A DNA stretch of 64,000 nucleotides from Rubrivivax sp. A210 (lineage in GTDB: Bacteria > Pseudomonadota > Gammaproteobacteria > Burkholderiales > Burkholderiaceae_C), in contig NZ_CAJGBN010000001.1 in the NCBI RefSeq assembly GCF_904426505.1, positions 434,001 to 498,000 on the forward strand, written 5' to 3'. Under the pieces are notes generated by a model. It ran no database searches and was not told the origin of the DNA. It saw nothing but the letters and a program-made list of their open reading frames with translations. Both the position numbers and the translations under genes were made by a program. Positions 33,301 through 42,504 of this stretch are shown here, in pieces (positions within the stretch are counted from its first letter, which is position 1; every line of letters starts with the position of its first letter).

Positions 33301-34290
33301 ATGACCTGCCGCATCGCCTTCGTGCTGTTTCCCGGTTTTCAGCAGCTGGACCTGGCCGGGCCGATGGCGGTGTTCGAGGTGGCCCGGCTGGAACGTCCCG
33401 GCAGCTATGCCTGGCGCCTGGTGGCGAGCCAGGCGCCCGCCGTGTGCAGCTCGGCCGGGGTGCACTGGCCGGCCGGGCCGCTGCCACGGCGGCTGGACGG
33501 GATCGACCTGGTGATGGTGATCGGCGGCGACGGCGTGGACGCGGCCTGCCGCGATCGCCAGCTCATCACCTGGCTGCAGCGCGCCAGCCGCACCGGCGCG
33601 CGCATGGCCAGCATCTGCAGCGGCAGCTTGGTGCTGGCGGCGGCAGGGCTGCTGGATAACCGCATGGCAACCACCCATTGGTCACGCAGCCGGCAGTTCG
33701 CGACCGATTTCCCGGCGGTGCGCCTGCACCCCGACCGCATCCACGTGCGCGAGCCCGCGGTGCGCCGCGGCGACCAGATGCTGCCCGAGGTGTGGACCAG
33801 TGCCGGCATGACGGCCGGCATCGACCTGTGCCTGGCGCTGCTCGCGCGCGACCACGGCGAGGCGCTGGCGCGCGAGGCGGCGCGCCAGCTGGTGGTGGAA
33901 CGTCGGCGCCCGGGCGGGCAGTCGCAGTTCTCGCCCTTGCTGGACCTGCAGCGCCCGGAAGGCCGCTTCAGTGCCTTGCTCGACCAGGTGCGCGGCCGGC
34001 TGCACGATGACCACAGCGTCGATGCGCTGGCGGCGCGGTCCTGCATGAGCCCGCGCCACTTCGCACGCTGCTTCCGCGCCGAGACCGGCGCCACGCCGGC
34101 GCAGGCCATCGAACGCGTGCGGGTGGAGGCGGCCCGAACCGCGCTGCAGAGCGGCCAGCCCTCGGTGCAGCGCATTGCCGAGGACTGCGGCTTCGGAAAC
34201 ACCGAGCGCATGCGGAGATCCTTCCAGCGGCTGCTGGGCCGCCCGCCCGGGGCGTTTCGCCAGCCCGGCGAGCCCACAGTGGATCACTGA
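33301..34290 (+). CDS. GlxA-family transcriptional regulator (DJ-1 domain plus AraC HTH)
   Basis: 329 aa, ATG at 33301. Residues 1-185 are a DJ-1/PfpI-type sensor domain (LFPGFQQLDLAGPMAVFEVA; SICSGSLVLAAAGLLDNRMA). The C-terminal 100 residues hold two AraC helix-turn-helix units (DALAARSCMSPRHFARCFRA; RIAEDCGFGNTERMRRSFQR). It is divergent from the DJ-1/aminotransferase operon with 127 nt between starts, so it probably activates that operon in response to an amino-acid- or amine-derived signal. Confidence 0.88.
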   Translation: MTCRIAFVLFPGFQQLDLAGPMAVFEVARLERPGSYAWRLVASQAPAVCSSAGVHWPAGPLPRRLDGIDLVMVIGGDGVDAACRDRQLITWLQRASRTGARMASICSGSLVLAAAGLLDNRMATTHWSRSRQFATDFPAVRLHPDRIHVREPAVRRGDQMLPEVWTSAGMTAGIDLCLALLARDHGEALAREAARQLVVERRRPGGQSQFSPLLDLQRPEGRFSALLDQVRGRLHDDHSVDALAARSCMSPRHFARCFRAETGATPAQAIERVRVEAARTALQSGQPSVQRIAEDCGFGNTERMRRSFQRLLGRPPGAFRQPGEPTVDH

Positions 34291-34690
34291 AGTGGATCCA
34301 TCGAAGCCGGGTGCGGCAATTGCGAACAGACGGCCGTGCTCAGTCTGGGTGCAGTAGCCTGTTCTCCGATGCGTGCAGCCACCGATGCCGGCTGAAGACT
34401 GGGTGCAGACGGTCAGGATGCGCTGGCCAATGGGCGGCGGGCGCCGATACCTGACTTTGGCCGGCTGGCCGGGCGGCTGACCGCTGTACCTCGGAACTTG
34501 CCCTTCGGCGGCGGACGGGCGGACGGGCGGACGGGTAAGTCGACCATCAGGAGGCGATGCCGGGCCAGCGACTGCTCCCGCTGGCGGCGAACTGGGACTT
34601 TCGACCCAATGCAGGCATACAGGCCTTGCGGAACCGGCCGTTGAGCGGCCGGCTCACTCAGCCCACTGCAAACTCCTGGACCAGTTCTGT
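34291..34690. other. 400-nt gap without a supported gene
   Basis: Contains three tandem copies of GCGGACGG (34511-34534). No ribosome site with a credible frame. The converging genes on both sides end here, so it may hold terminators, but I see no clear one. Confidence 0.5.
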
Positions 34691-35254
34691 CTAAAGAATC
34701 GTATGGACATCGGCCACCAGCTTGGTGGCCTGTGCACGCTCCCTGACATCCTCCAGACGGACAACTTGCCAACTGAAGGTGTTGCCCCAAGCCCAGCCTG
34801 AACCCTTCAGTTCGACGACTCGGACTTCTCCGGCCTGGCCGTCGACGTTAATGTCTGCATCGCGACCGTCCCACTTCGCGGCGAGCCGGTGATTGCCCGG
34901 GGCCAGGCGCAGGCGCACCAACGAGTCCGGAATCGTCGCCGCGCCCGTCGTCCCATCTACGGTGATGGGAACCGCAACCAATGCATCGCCCCAGTTCCGC
35001 CTCAACACATACACCGTCAGGGCACCTGCCGTGCCTTCGAAACGCTTGGCCTCCGCCTCGACCGAAGCAGCTGGTACGGCTTGCGGCGTACAGGTCAGAG
35101 TCGGGCGGTAGCTTCGGCCGATGCGGTGGCAGTAGGTGCCGTCGGCGTTGACCGGGTGGATCGGCTTGGTCATGCAACCGGCGAGCGGCATGAGGCCGAC
35201 CGCTGTGAGGCCGAGCAGCAGAGTTCTGCGTTGGGGAAGTGTGGCGACACTCAT
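34691..35254 (-). CDS. Lipoprotein of unknown function
   Basis: 187 aa, ATG at 35254. A signal peptide ends in the lipobox LAGC (cysteine near residue 27), so the mature protein is probably a lipid-anchored envelope protein. The rest is beta-rich (ALTVYVLRRNWGDALVAVPI; LRLAPGNHRLAAKWDGRDAD), resembling DUF2846-type lipoproteins. It trails the czc operon, 13 nt after the 35268 gene, but the link to metal transport is uncertain. Confidence 0.65.
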   Translation of the reverse strand: MSVATLPQRRTLLLGLTAVGLMPLAGCMTKPIHPVNADGTYCHRIGRSYRPTLTCTPQAVPAASVEAEAKRFEGTAGALTVYVLRRNWGDALVAVPITVDGTTGAATIPDSLVRLRLAPGNHRLAAKWDGRDADINVDGQAGEVRVVELKGSGWAWGNTFSWQVVRLEDVRERAQATKLVADVHTIL

Positions 35255-35267
35255 GATCGACCTTGGG

Positions 35268-35657
35268 CTACTTCAGCGCAAAACGCACGGTGCCGGCGGG
35301 CTTGCCGCCGATGGTGACCAGGGCCACAACCTTGGTGCCGGGCCCGACCTTGAACGCGCCCGAGGCTTCGAGCTTGTCCCCGGCCGGCTTGAGTTCGACT
35401 TCTTGCTTTTCAGCGCCGCTGAGCAGCGTCAGCTTGGCGCTGGCCTTGGACACGTCCGCAGGCTTGCCGTGGTCGCGCAGATGGAGCTGGATCATGCTCG
35501 GCTTGGCAACCAGCTCGTAGTCGATGTCCTTGACCTCGACGACCACACCACCGTGCAGCGGCGTGTGCTCGTGAGCATGATCGTGCTTGTCGGCAGCGGC
35601 GAAGGCGGAACCGGCTATGGCCAGTGCGATGGAGGCAAGAACGGATTGCATCTTCAT
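35268..35657 (-). CDS. Small periplasmic histidine-rich protein of the czc operon
   Basis: 129 aa, ATG at 35657 (a second at 35651). Signal peptide to about residue 21 (SVLASIALAIAGSAFAAAD), then HDHAHEHTPLHGG, a probable metal-binding stretch at the mature N-terminus, and a compact beta domain. It lies 49 nt after czcA. I infer a periplasmic metal chaperone or buffer for the efflux pump. Confidence 0.72.
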   Translation of the reverse strand: MKMQSVLASIALAIAGSAFAAADKHDHAHEHTPLHGGVVVEVKDIDYELVAKPSMIQLHLRDHGKPADVSKASAKLTLLSGAEKQEVELKPAGDKLEASGAFKVGPGTKVVALVTIGGKPAGTVRFALK

Positions 35658-35706
35658 GGTTTACCTTTCGGATTGGGTGGCTTGAAACGGGTGACGGGAT
35701 GGGATG

Positions 35707-38700
35707 TCAAAGGGCTTCGGCGTCCTTGTCGTCCATCAGCTGCTCGGCAGGCTTGCGCCCGAACAGCCAGAACATCGCAGGCGTGAGGAAGGTGTCGAGC
35801 AGGGTCGAGCTGATGAGGCCGGAGAAGATCACCACGGCCACCGGATGCAGCACCTCGGTGCCCGGCCGCTCGGCCTCGAAGAGCAGCGGGGCAAGCGCGA
35901 AGGCGGTGACCAGGGCCGTCATCAGCACCGGGCTCAGCCGCTCCAGCGAACCACGCAGGATCATCTTGTGGTCGAAGGACTCGCCCTCGAAGCGCATCAG
36001 GTTGATGTAGTGGCTGACCTTCAGGATGCCGTTGCGCACCGAGATGCCGGCCAGGGTGATGAAGCCGACCAAGGCAGCCACGGACAGCGGCTGGCCTGAC
36101 AGCCACAAGCCGAGCACGGCCCCGACCAGCGCTAGGGGGATGTTCACCATGATCAGCGCTGACAGCGCGACCGACTTGTAGCGGCTGTACAGCACCACGA
36201 ACATCAGTGCCAGCGAGACCAGGGACAACAGGCCGACCAGGCGTGAAGCCTCTTCTTGCGCCTGGAACTGCCCGCCCAGCGTGATGAAGCTACCCTCGGG
36301 CAACTGGGTCTTCGCGACCACCTGACGGATATCGGCCACGACCTCCGACAGCGCCCGCCCGGACGCGTTGGCCGACAGCACGATGCGCCGCTTGCCGCCG
36401 TCACGGCTGATCTGGTTGGGGCCGTCGCCATCCTCGATGGAGGCGATCTTCGACAGCGGTATGCGGCCGGTGGGCGTCTCCACCAGGATCTGGCCCAGGC
36501 CTTCCACCGATCTCGCCGATTCCGGCAGCCGCACCACCAGCGCGAAGCGGCGTCCCCCCTCGACGATCTGAGCGACCTTCTCGCCTTCCACCAGGCTCTG
36601 CAGCACTGCCAGCACCTGAGGTGCCGGCACGCCGTACTGCGCGGCTGCAGCGTAGTCCACGCGAACCTTGATCTGCGGCGCCAGCACCTGGCGCTCGATC
36701 TCCAGGTCGGCGACACCAGGGATGGTTGCCAGCCGGGACCGAAGCGTCTCCGCCTGGCCACGCAGAGCGTCCAGGTCCTCGCCGAAGATCTTGACCGCGA
36801 TCTGCGTGCGGACGCCCGACATCATCGCGTCGATGCGGTGCGAGATCGGCTGGCCAATGGACACGCCTGCCGGCAAGTTGGCCAGCCGCGAACGGATGTC
36901 CGCTTGTACTTCGGCCATGGGGCGGGAAATCTCTGCGACCGGCTTCAGCCCGACATCCAGCTCGCTGATGTGCACCCCTTCGGCGTGCTCGTCGAGTTCG
37001 GCGCGGCCCGTTCTGCGGCCGACATGCACGACCTCGGGTACTTTGGCGATCAGCACTTCCGCCTGCCGGGCGAGCTGCGCCGCCTCGCTCAACGTGACCC
37101 CTGGCCTCAGCGCCAACCCCACCAACAGCGTGCCTTCGTTGAACGGGGGCAGAAAGGTCGTCGGAAAGAACGGTACGGCGACCGCGGCCGCCAGCACGGC
37201 CGAACTGGCCGCCGCAATGGCTGCCTTGGGCCGCGCCAGCACGCCCTGCAGGCTGCTGCGGTAGCGCGCCTTCAGCCAGGCAAGGACCTTGGTGTCACCG
37301 TGGTCCAGGTTCTTCATGTGCGGCAGCAGGTAGAAGCTGAGCACGGGGGTCACGGTCACCGACACGATCAGCGACGCCAGGGTCGACACGATGAAGGCGA
37401 TGCCCAGCGGCACGAACAACTTGCCCTCCAGCCCCGGCAGTGCGAAGAGCGGGATGAAGACCAGCACGATGATGACGGTCGCGTACAGGATCGCGGACCG
37501 CACTTCCATCGTCGCGTGTGCGACGACTTCGATCGGATGCAGCCGGTGGTGCGGATGCTTGGCGCGGTCGGCCTTCAGCCGCCGGAGCACGTTCTCGACG
37601 CCTACCACCGCGTCGTCGACGAGGCCGCCGATCGCGATGGCCAGGCCACCCAGCGTCATCGTGTTGATCGACAGGCCGAAGTACTTGAAGACGAGGGCGG
37701 TGATGAAGATCGACACCGGAATGGCGGTCAGCGCGATCACGGTCGGCCGCAGCGTGCCCAGGAAGAAGAACAGGATGACCGCGACGAAGACCGAGGCGCC
37801 GATCAGCTTGCCCTGCAGCGTGGAGATCGAAGCCTCGATGAAGCTGGCCTGACGGAAGGTCACGCGCGGCGCTTCCATTCCAACGGGCAGCGATGCCTTC
37901 AGCCCCACCAGGGCGTCCTCGATGGACTTCGTGAGCGCAATGGTGTCGGCGGTCGGCTGCTTCTGGATGCCCAGGATCACGGCCGGCTTGCCTTCGAAGC
38001 CGGCGTCGCCGCGCTTGAGAGCCGCGGCGAACGTGACCTCGGCAATCTGGCGCAGGAGAATGGGCTGGCCACCCTTGGCAGAGAGTGCCAGATTCTTCAG
38101 GTCGTCGAGCCGGGAGGTGCGGCCAAGGTTGCGGATCAGGTATTCGCGGCCATTGAGTTCCAGGAAGCCGCCGGAGGTGTTGGACGAGAAGCCCTTCAAG
38201 GCTGCCTCAAGCTGGTCGTGCGTGATACCCAGCCGGGCCATGCGCGCGGTGTCGGGCTGCACCTGAAACTGGCGCACCTCACCGCCGATAGGGATGACCT
38301 GCGCCACACCCGGCACCGACAGCAGCCGCGGTCGCAGCACCCAGTCGGCGTACTCGCGCACCGCCATCGGCGAGATCTTCTGCGTATCGACCGGGATGGC
38401 GATCTGCATGATCTCGCCCATGATCGAACTGATCGGTCCCATGCGCGGCACCACGCCTGCGGCGATGCCCTCTTCCATCGAGGACAGCCGTTCCGACACC
38501 AATTGCCGGGCGCGAAAGATGTCGGTGCTCCAGTCAAAGGTGACGTAAAGGAAGGACAGGCCGGCCGACGAAGTCGAACGCACCGACTCGACGCCGGGCA
38601 GACCGTTCATGGTCGTTTCCAGCGGGAAAGTGATGAGTTGTTCCACCTCCTCGGCGGCCATGCCCCCGGCCTCGGTCATGATGGTGACGGTGGGCTTGTT

Positions 38701-38826
38701 GAGGTCGGGAAACACATCCACCGGTGTGCGCGACAGCGTGAAGGCACCGTAGGCCATCAGAACCACGCTGGCGATGATCACCAGCAGCCGGTTCGTCAGG
38801 CTGTGGTCGAGCAGCCACTTGAACAT
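35707..38826 (-). CDS. czcA: CzcA/CusA-family heavy-metal efflux RND pump
   Basis: 1039 aa, ATG at 38826; full length for the family. It has an N-terminal membrane segment (LLVIIASVVLMAYGAFTLSR), two large periplasmic loops and twelve predicted membrane helices. The fourth helix carries GGLVDDAVVGVEN, the charged proton-relay region of heavy-metal RND pumps. The protein is the inner-membrane trimer of a three-part exporter that moves divalent cations (Co, Zn, Cd, or similar) out of the cell with CzcB and CzcC encoded upstream. It follows czcB by one nucleotide. Confidence 0.93.
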   Translation of the reverse strand: MFKWLLDHSLTNRLLVIIASVVLMAYGAFTLSRTPVDVFPDLNKPTVTIMTEAGGMAAEEVEQLITFPLETTMNGLPGVESVRSTSSAGLSFLYVTFDWSTDIFRARQLVSERLSSMEEGIAAGVVPRMGPISSIMGEIMQIAIPVDTQKISPMAVREYADWVLRPRLLSVPGVAQVIPIGGEVRQFQVQPDTARMARLGITHDQLEAALKGFSSNTSGGFLELNGREYLIRNLGRTSRLDDLKNLALSAKGGQPILLRQIAEVTFAAALKRGDAGFEGKPAVILGIQKQPTADTIALTKSIEDALVGLKASLPVGMEAPRVTFRQASFIEASISTLQGKLIGASVFVAVILFFFLGTLRPTVIALTAIPVSIFITALVFKYFGLSINTMTLGGLAIAIGGLVDDAVVGVENVLRRLKADRAKHPHHRLHPIEVVAHATMEVRSAILYATVIIVLVFIPLFALPGLEGKLFVPLGIAFIVSTLASLIVSVTVTPVLSFYLLPHMKNLDHGDTKVLAWLKARYRSSLQGVLARPKAAIAAASSAVLAAAVAVPFFPTTFLPPFNEGTLLVGLALRPGVTLSEAAQLARQAEVLIAKVPEVVHVGRRTGRAELDEHAEGVHISELDVGLKPVAEISRPMAEVQADIRSRLANLPAGVSIGQPISHRIDAMMSGVRTQIAVKIFGEDLDALRGQAETLRSRLATIPGVADLEIERQVLAPQIKVRVDYAAAAQYGVPAPQVLAVLQSLVEGEKVAQIVEGGRRFALVVRLPESARSVEGLGQILVETPTGRIPLSKIASIEDGDGPNQISRDGGKRRIVLSANASGRALSEVVADIRQVVAKTQLPEGSFITLGGQFQAQEEASRLVGLLSLVSLALMFVVLYSRYKSVALSALIMVNIPLALVGAVLGLWLSGQPLSVAALVGFITLAGISVRNGILKVSHYINLMRFEGESFDHKMILRGSLERLSPVLMTALVTAFALAPLLFEAERPGTEVLHPVAVVIFSGLISSTLLDTFLTPAMFWLFGRKPAEQLMDDKDAEAL

Positions 38827-38827
38827 C

Positions 38828-39946
38828 TCAGCGCACCTGGTTGATCAAGGTGGCGCCCGTCGTGGCGACGCGATCCCCGGGCTTCAGGCCCGAAGTGACG
38901 GCGACACTGACCCCATCCAGGACCTCGGTCGTCACGGTGCGCGGCTCGAATCGTTCAGGCGCGGTCTTGACCCAGACCACCGTCTGGTTCGCCGGGTTCT
39001 TCATCAGCGAGGCGACGGGCACCGCAATGCCCGAGACCTTCTGCTTGGTCTGCAGGAACACGCGCACCGGCTGGCCGACGGCCAGGCCGTTGAGTGCCGG
39101 ACCCTGGGCGCGAAAGCTCAGCGGCAGCGCCTGCTCGCGCAGACTGCGCGCAGCGCCCACGAAGGACAACGGCACGCGCTGGCCGCCGATCGCCAGCGTG
39201 GCGCTGCCGACATCGGCTGCCAGCGCCGGATCGTAGGCAAGTGCTTCGATGCGGAGGCGGCCGGGATCGATGATCTCGAACACCAGCTCGCGGGCGTCGA
39301 CCACCTGGCCCGTGACCACGTGTGCCGATGCGATCACTCCCGATAGGGGTGCAACCAGGGCCTCGCGCGTTGCGAGTCCGCCACCGACAGCGGCAATGCG
39401 CTCGGCCAGACTCGCGGCTTCGCTTTCGGCGGCCTCGATGTCCTTGCGCGGCACGGTGTCGGACAACTCCTTCAGCCGTACGACGCGCTTGTCTGCCAGA
39501 GATTTCGCGGCGCGCAACTCGGCGAGCTGCGCAGACTGGTTCGAACGCTCGATGGGCGCGGTCGAAGGAACGACAAAGGCCAGCACTTCTCCCTTGCGCA
39601 CCGTCTGGCCCGGCGTCGGCAGGCCGCGCGGTCCGGGCTCGATTCGTCCGGCATTCAGCGGCTGCACCTTGCCGCCAGCGTTCGGGTCCATCAACACCGT
39701 GCCGTTCAGTTCCACCGCGCGTGCGAGCGGCTTCTCTTCGGTCACCACCGTGCGCACACCCAGCTGGCGCTGCGCCGGCTTGGGCAGGAACACGCTGCCA
39801 TCCGGCTGGCGCTGCGGGCCGTTGGCGCTGGGTGCGGCCGGCGCATCGCCATGGTCGTGGCCGTCTCCGGCATGCGCAGTCCACGGGGCCGCCAGGGCGA
39901 GCAGGACGCAGGCCGTCACGAGCCGAGATTTCTGGGCGCGCCTCAT
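38828..39946 (-). CDS. czcB: Periplasmic adaptor subunit of heavy-metal efflux (CzcB-like)
   Basis: 372 aa, ATG at 39946 overlapping the preceding stop. Signal peptide ending at about AHAG (residue 27), then GDGHDHGD at the mature N-terminus, a lipoyl/barrel-sandwich half (GRIEPGPRGLPTPGQTVRKG), a helical hairpin (KSLADKRVVRLKELSDTVPR) and a C-terminal beta-barrel/MP domain. It links the RND pump to the outer-membrane channel. The histidine patch could bind the exported metal. Confidence 0.9.
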   Translation of the reverse strand: MRRAQKSRLVTACVLLALAAPWTAHAGDGHDHGDAPAAPSANGPQRQPDGSVFLPKPAQRQLGVRTVVTEEKPLARAVELNGTVLMDPNAGGKVQPLNAGRIEPGPRGLPTPGQTVRKGEVLAFVVPSTAPIERSNQSAQLAELRAAKSLADKRVVRLKELSDTVPRKDIEAAESEAASLAERIAAVGGGLATREALVAPLSGVIASAHVVTGQVVDARELVFEIIDPGRLRIEALAYDPALAADVGSATLAIGGQRVPLSFVGAARSLREQALPLSFRAQGPALNGLAVGQPVRVFLQTKQKVSGIAVPVASLMKNPANQTVVWVKTAPERFEPRTVTTEVLDGVSVAVTSGLKPGDRVATTGATLINQVR

Positions 39947-40503
39947 GCCTCAGCTCCCGCGCGAAGAGCCTGGCTTGCCTTCAGCCGCCGCCCGCCGAGC
40001 ACAAGCACAGCCAGGCCCACCAGGCCACCGGTGACCCATGCTGCGACTTCCTTCAGGGAGTGCCCGTGAGCAGCTTCCTGCTCGTGCGCCTGCTCGTGGA
40101 TGTCAAGTTCGCCGGCCAGCAGGTCCACCTCGTTGCCGGCGGTCACGGTGGCGGTGATGGGTAGCACGCCAGGCTTGGGTGCGTCCGCGAGCACGACTTC
40201 GTAAACGTCGTCACCGTGCTTCTGTGCCTTGAACTTGGCGCCGGCGATCTCGAGTTCGATCTGCGCGTCGCGCACGGGTGCGTTGTCGGCAAGGCGATCC
40301 AGGTACAGCGTGAGTTGCTTGCCGGCGAGCACGCCGACGAGTTCGAGGGTTTCGGACACGGCAGCGAAGCGGGGCAATGCCGGGCCGCTGGCGACAGGCG
40401 CGGTGTCACCGTGGTCATGACCATCGCCGGCGCGGGCCGGAATGCCGGCACCGAGCAGAGCAACGGCCAGTCCGAGAGCGGCCAGGGCTTGAGAGGATTT
40501 CAT
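39943..40503 (-). CDS. Exported histidine-rich protein with C-terminal membrane helix, czc operon
   Basis: 186 aa. ATG at 40503 gives a clean signal peptide (LAALGLAVALLGAGIPARAG); upstream starts give an implausible leader. The mature N-terminus has GDGHDHGD, identical to that of CzcB. The middle is beta-rich (LELVGVLAGKQLTLYLDRLA), and one membrane helix (TGGLVGLAVLVLGGRRL) ends the protein. Overlaps czcB by 4 nt. Likely a membrane-tethered periplasmic metal-binding partner of the pump. Confidence 0.74.
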   Translation of the reverse strand: MKSSQALAALGLAVALLGAGIPARAGDGHDHGDTAPVASGPALPRFAAVSETLELVGVLAGKQLTLYLDRLADNAPVRDAQIELEIAGAKFKAQKHGDDVYEVVLADAPKPGVLPITATVTAGNEVDLLAGELDIHEQAHEQEAAHGHSLKEVAAWVTGGLVGLAVLVLGGRRLKASQALRAGAEA

Positions 40504-40541
40504 GGGGGCGGGATTCCTGAACGTGTTCGGTGTGAGCGGCT

Positions 40542-41876
40542 TCATGGCAGCAGGCCGAGGGCCTGCCGCCACGCGGAGATCGCCGCGGCGAGTTCGATGC
40601 GGGCGCGGGCGGCCTGCCGCTCGGCATCGACGGCCTCGGCCTCGATGCGCAGACGGGTGGGCAGGTCGGTCTCACCAAGCCGGAAGGACTTGTCGAAGAA
40701 GCCGCGTGACTCACTCGCGAGCTGTGCACGGCGAACGGCGGCAGCAAGCTGGGAACGCGCCGCATCGGTGCGCAAGCGGGCAGACTCGCGTTCACTCGTC
40801 AGGTGAGCGCGTTCGAGGGCCAGCTGGGCCTGCAGTTCGGCTGCTTCGGCGCGAGCCGAGGCCACGCGTGCATCGTGGCGAGGCCCCGATCCGAAGGGGA
40901 TGCGAACGCCGACCGTGAAGGTCTGCTGGTAGGACTCCCCGAAGGCACTGCGGTCGCGGGTGGTGGCGATCGTCAGTTCCGGGTTGGCGCGTGACTGCGT
41001 TGCCGCGAGCACGGCCTGGCCTTCAGCGACGGCAACTCGGTCCTTCAGGGCGATCATCTCGGCGTGCGTCTCTGCCTGCACGTCGACGCCTGCCGCGGCC
41101 ACCGCCGCGATGGACGGGTCGGGTTCGGCGTCGGCGCTCGCCGGGTCAAGGGACCCGCTGGCCCCAGGCACGGCAGTGAGAGAGGCCAGCTGCTGACTGG
41201 CCACGGCCAGCGATGCCTCGGCTTGCGCAGCGGTCGCCTCGGCCGCGGCCACTGCGCCCTCGGCCTGATGCTGGTCGGCGCGAGCCAGGTCACCGGCCTT
41301 GAGGCGTCTGCCGACATCGGCGGCAATGCGACGGGCGTTGTCGAGCTGTCCGCGCGCCGCCTCCAGCTCCGCGCGCGACCGCTGCCAAGTCCACCAGGCG
41401 TCCCGCACGGTGGCCGCCACACGCAGCTGGGCCGCCGTGGTTCTGCTCTCGACGGCGCGGCCCTCGGCATCGGCCACTGACTGCCGCTGACCACGTTCAC
41501 CCGGCAGCCACAAAGGGATGGCCACACCGACCTCGAACTCGCGCACGCCGAGATTGCGGTTCAGGCGATCCGTCTTCGTGGCCAGTTCCAATGCCACGGG
41601 TTCGGGCGTCCAGGATTGGACCGCTTGCTGCTGGGCGCGCACCGCGTCCCGCCTGGCTGCCAGCGCCTGCGCCTCGGGCTGGCGCGACCAGGCGGCCTCA
41701 AACGCCTGCCGCAGGGTCTGCCGGTCGGGCTCCTTCGGTGCCGCGGCAGTCTGGGCCAGCACGAAGGCCGGCCCGCCAGCCAGTGCAACGGCGAGCGCCG
41801 TCTTGAACAGGGCCGCCAGCGTGGCACGGGCGGCGCGTGGCCACCTCCCAGTGGCCGGGAATCTACTTCGGTACAT
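40542..41876 (-). CDS. czcC: TolC-family outer-membrane channel (CzcC-like)
   Basis: 444 aa with ATG at 41876; a GTG at 41897 would add 7 residues. Signal peptide followed by two OEP repeats with long amphipathic helices (AELQAQLALERAHLTSERES; RIEAEAVDAERQAARARIEL). It forms the outer-membrane exit duct of the CzcABC pump. First structural gene of the czc run, 39 nt before the histidine-rich gene. Confidence 0.88.
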   Translation of the reverse strand: MYRSRFPATGRWPRAARATLAALFKTALAVALAGGPAFVLAQTAAAPKEPDRQTLRQAFEAAWSRQPEAQALAARRDAVRAQQQAVQSWTPEPVALELATKTDRLNRNLGVREFEVGVAIPLWLPGERGQRQSVADAEGRAVESRTTAAQLRVAATVRDAWWTWQRSRAELEAARGQLDNARRIAADVGRRLKAGDLARADQHQAEGAVAAAEATAAQAEASLAVASQQLASLTAVPGASGSLDPASADAEPDPSIAAVAAAGVDVQAETHAEMIALKDRVAVAEGQAVLAATQSRANPELTIATTRDRSAFGESYQQTFTVGVRIPFGSGPRHDARVASARAEAAELQAQLALERAHLTSERESARLRTDAARSQLAAAVRRAQLASESRGFFDKSFRLGETDLPTRLRIEAEAVDAERQAARARIELAAAISAWRQALGLLP

Positions 41877-42038
41877 CCGATGCTCCAGTGTTGACACAAC
41901 CCACGGGAGATCGGCAAGGAGCGACGCTGATGGGTTCAGGGTCGCGTCGTGCCCGCAGCGGCACCGCTGACCAAGGCGTCAGCAGCGCGCAATCAGGCGC
42001 GAACGGGGTTCAGAGAGTGAGGAAACCCGCCTCGCCGA

Positions 42039-42401
42039 TCAGGCGAGGGGCGACCACTGAGGGCGTTCGGGCGGGCTTTGAGGGAGCGTTCGCACCGCGA
42101 CTTCGGCCTGAACGACCGGATGCGGGGCCCGGAGGGCCGACGACAGGCTTGCCGCAGGCGCAGGCAAGCTTGCGAACGAGACGTGGCAATGGCCGCAGTC
42201 GAGGTCGAATCCGGCCGGAGCGCCCTGATCAACCGGAGCACCGTCCTTGTCGAGGCCGGCCTGGCCCTCATGCTGGTGCTCGTGGTGGCCGAGATGCCGG
42301 GCCGGTTCGCCGGATTCATGCCCGCAATAAACTGCCGCTGCTGCCCAGCTGAACTGGAGCGGCAACAGGGCGAGCAAGAGCATGGCGAGCCAACGGCGCA
42401 T
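42039..42401 (-). CDS. CzcI-like small periplasmic protein
   Basis: 120 aa, ATG at 42401. Signal peptide MRRWLAMLLLALLPLQFSW, then cysteine and histidine clusters (YCGHESG, LGHHEHQHEG, DCGHCH). Size, signal peptide and location at the head of a czc operon match CzcI-type proteins described as metal-responsive periplasmic regulators. A CCTCGCC/GGCGAGG hairpin (42030-42048) overlaps its stop. Confidence 0.7.
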   Translation of the reverse strand: MRRWLAMLLLALLPLQFSWAAAAVYCGHESGEPARHLGHHEHQHEGQAGLDKDGAPVDQGAPAGFDLDCGHCHVSFASLPAPAASLSSALRAPHPVVQAEVAVRTLPQSPPERPQWSPLA

Positions 42402-42504
42402 GGAAAAGAGTCTAGCAGCTACAGAGTTTGAAGCGAAGATACAGGGGGCTGATCGTCGTGATCGACATCACCAATTCCTGCCAGGCGCGGCATCCTTCGT
42501 CGCC

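Noticed and set aside
34511..34534. GCGGACGG x3 as a CRISPR-like or iteron array
   Set aside because: Three 8-bp units without spacers and next to no initiator gene; a simple slippage repeat.
36256..38844. 862-codon open frame on the plus strand opposite czcA
   Set aside because: It lies wholly antisense to a full-length RND pump gene, has no ribosome site and a His/Arg/Gln-rich composition typical of the complement of GC-rich codons.
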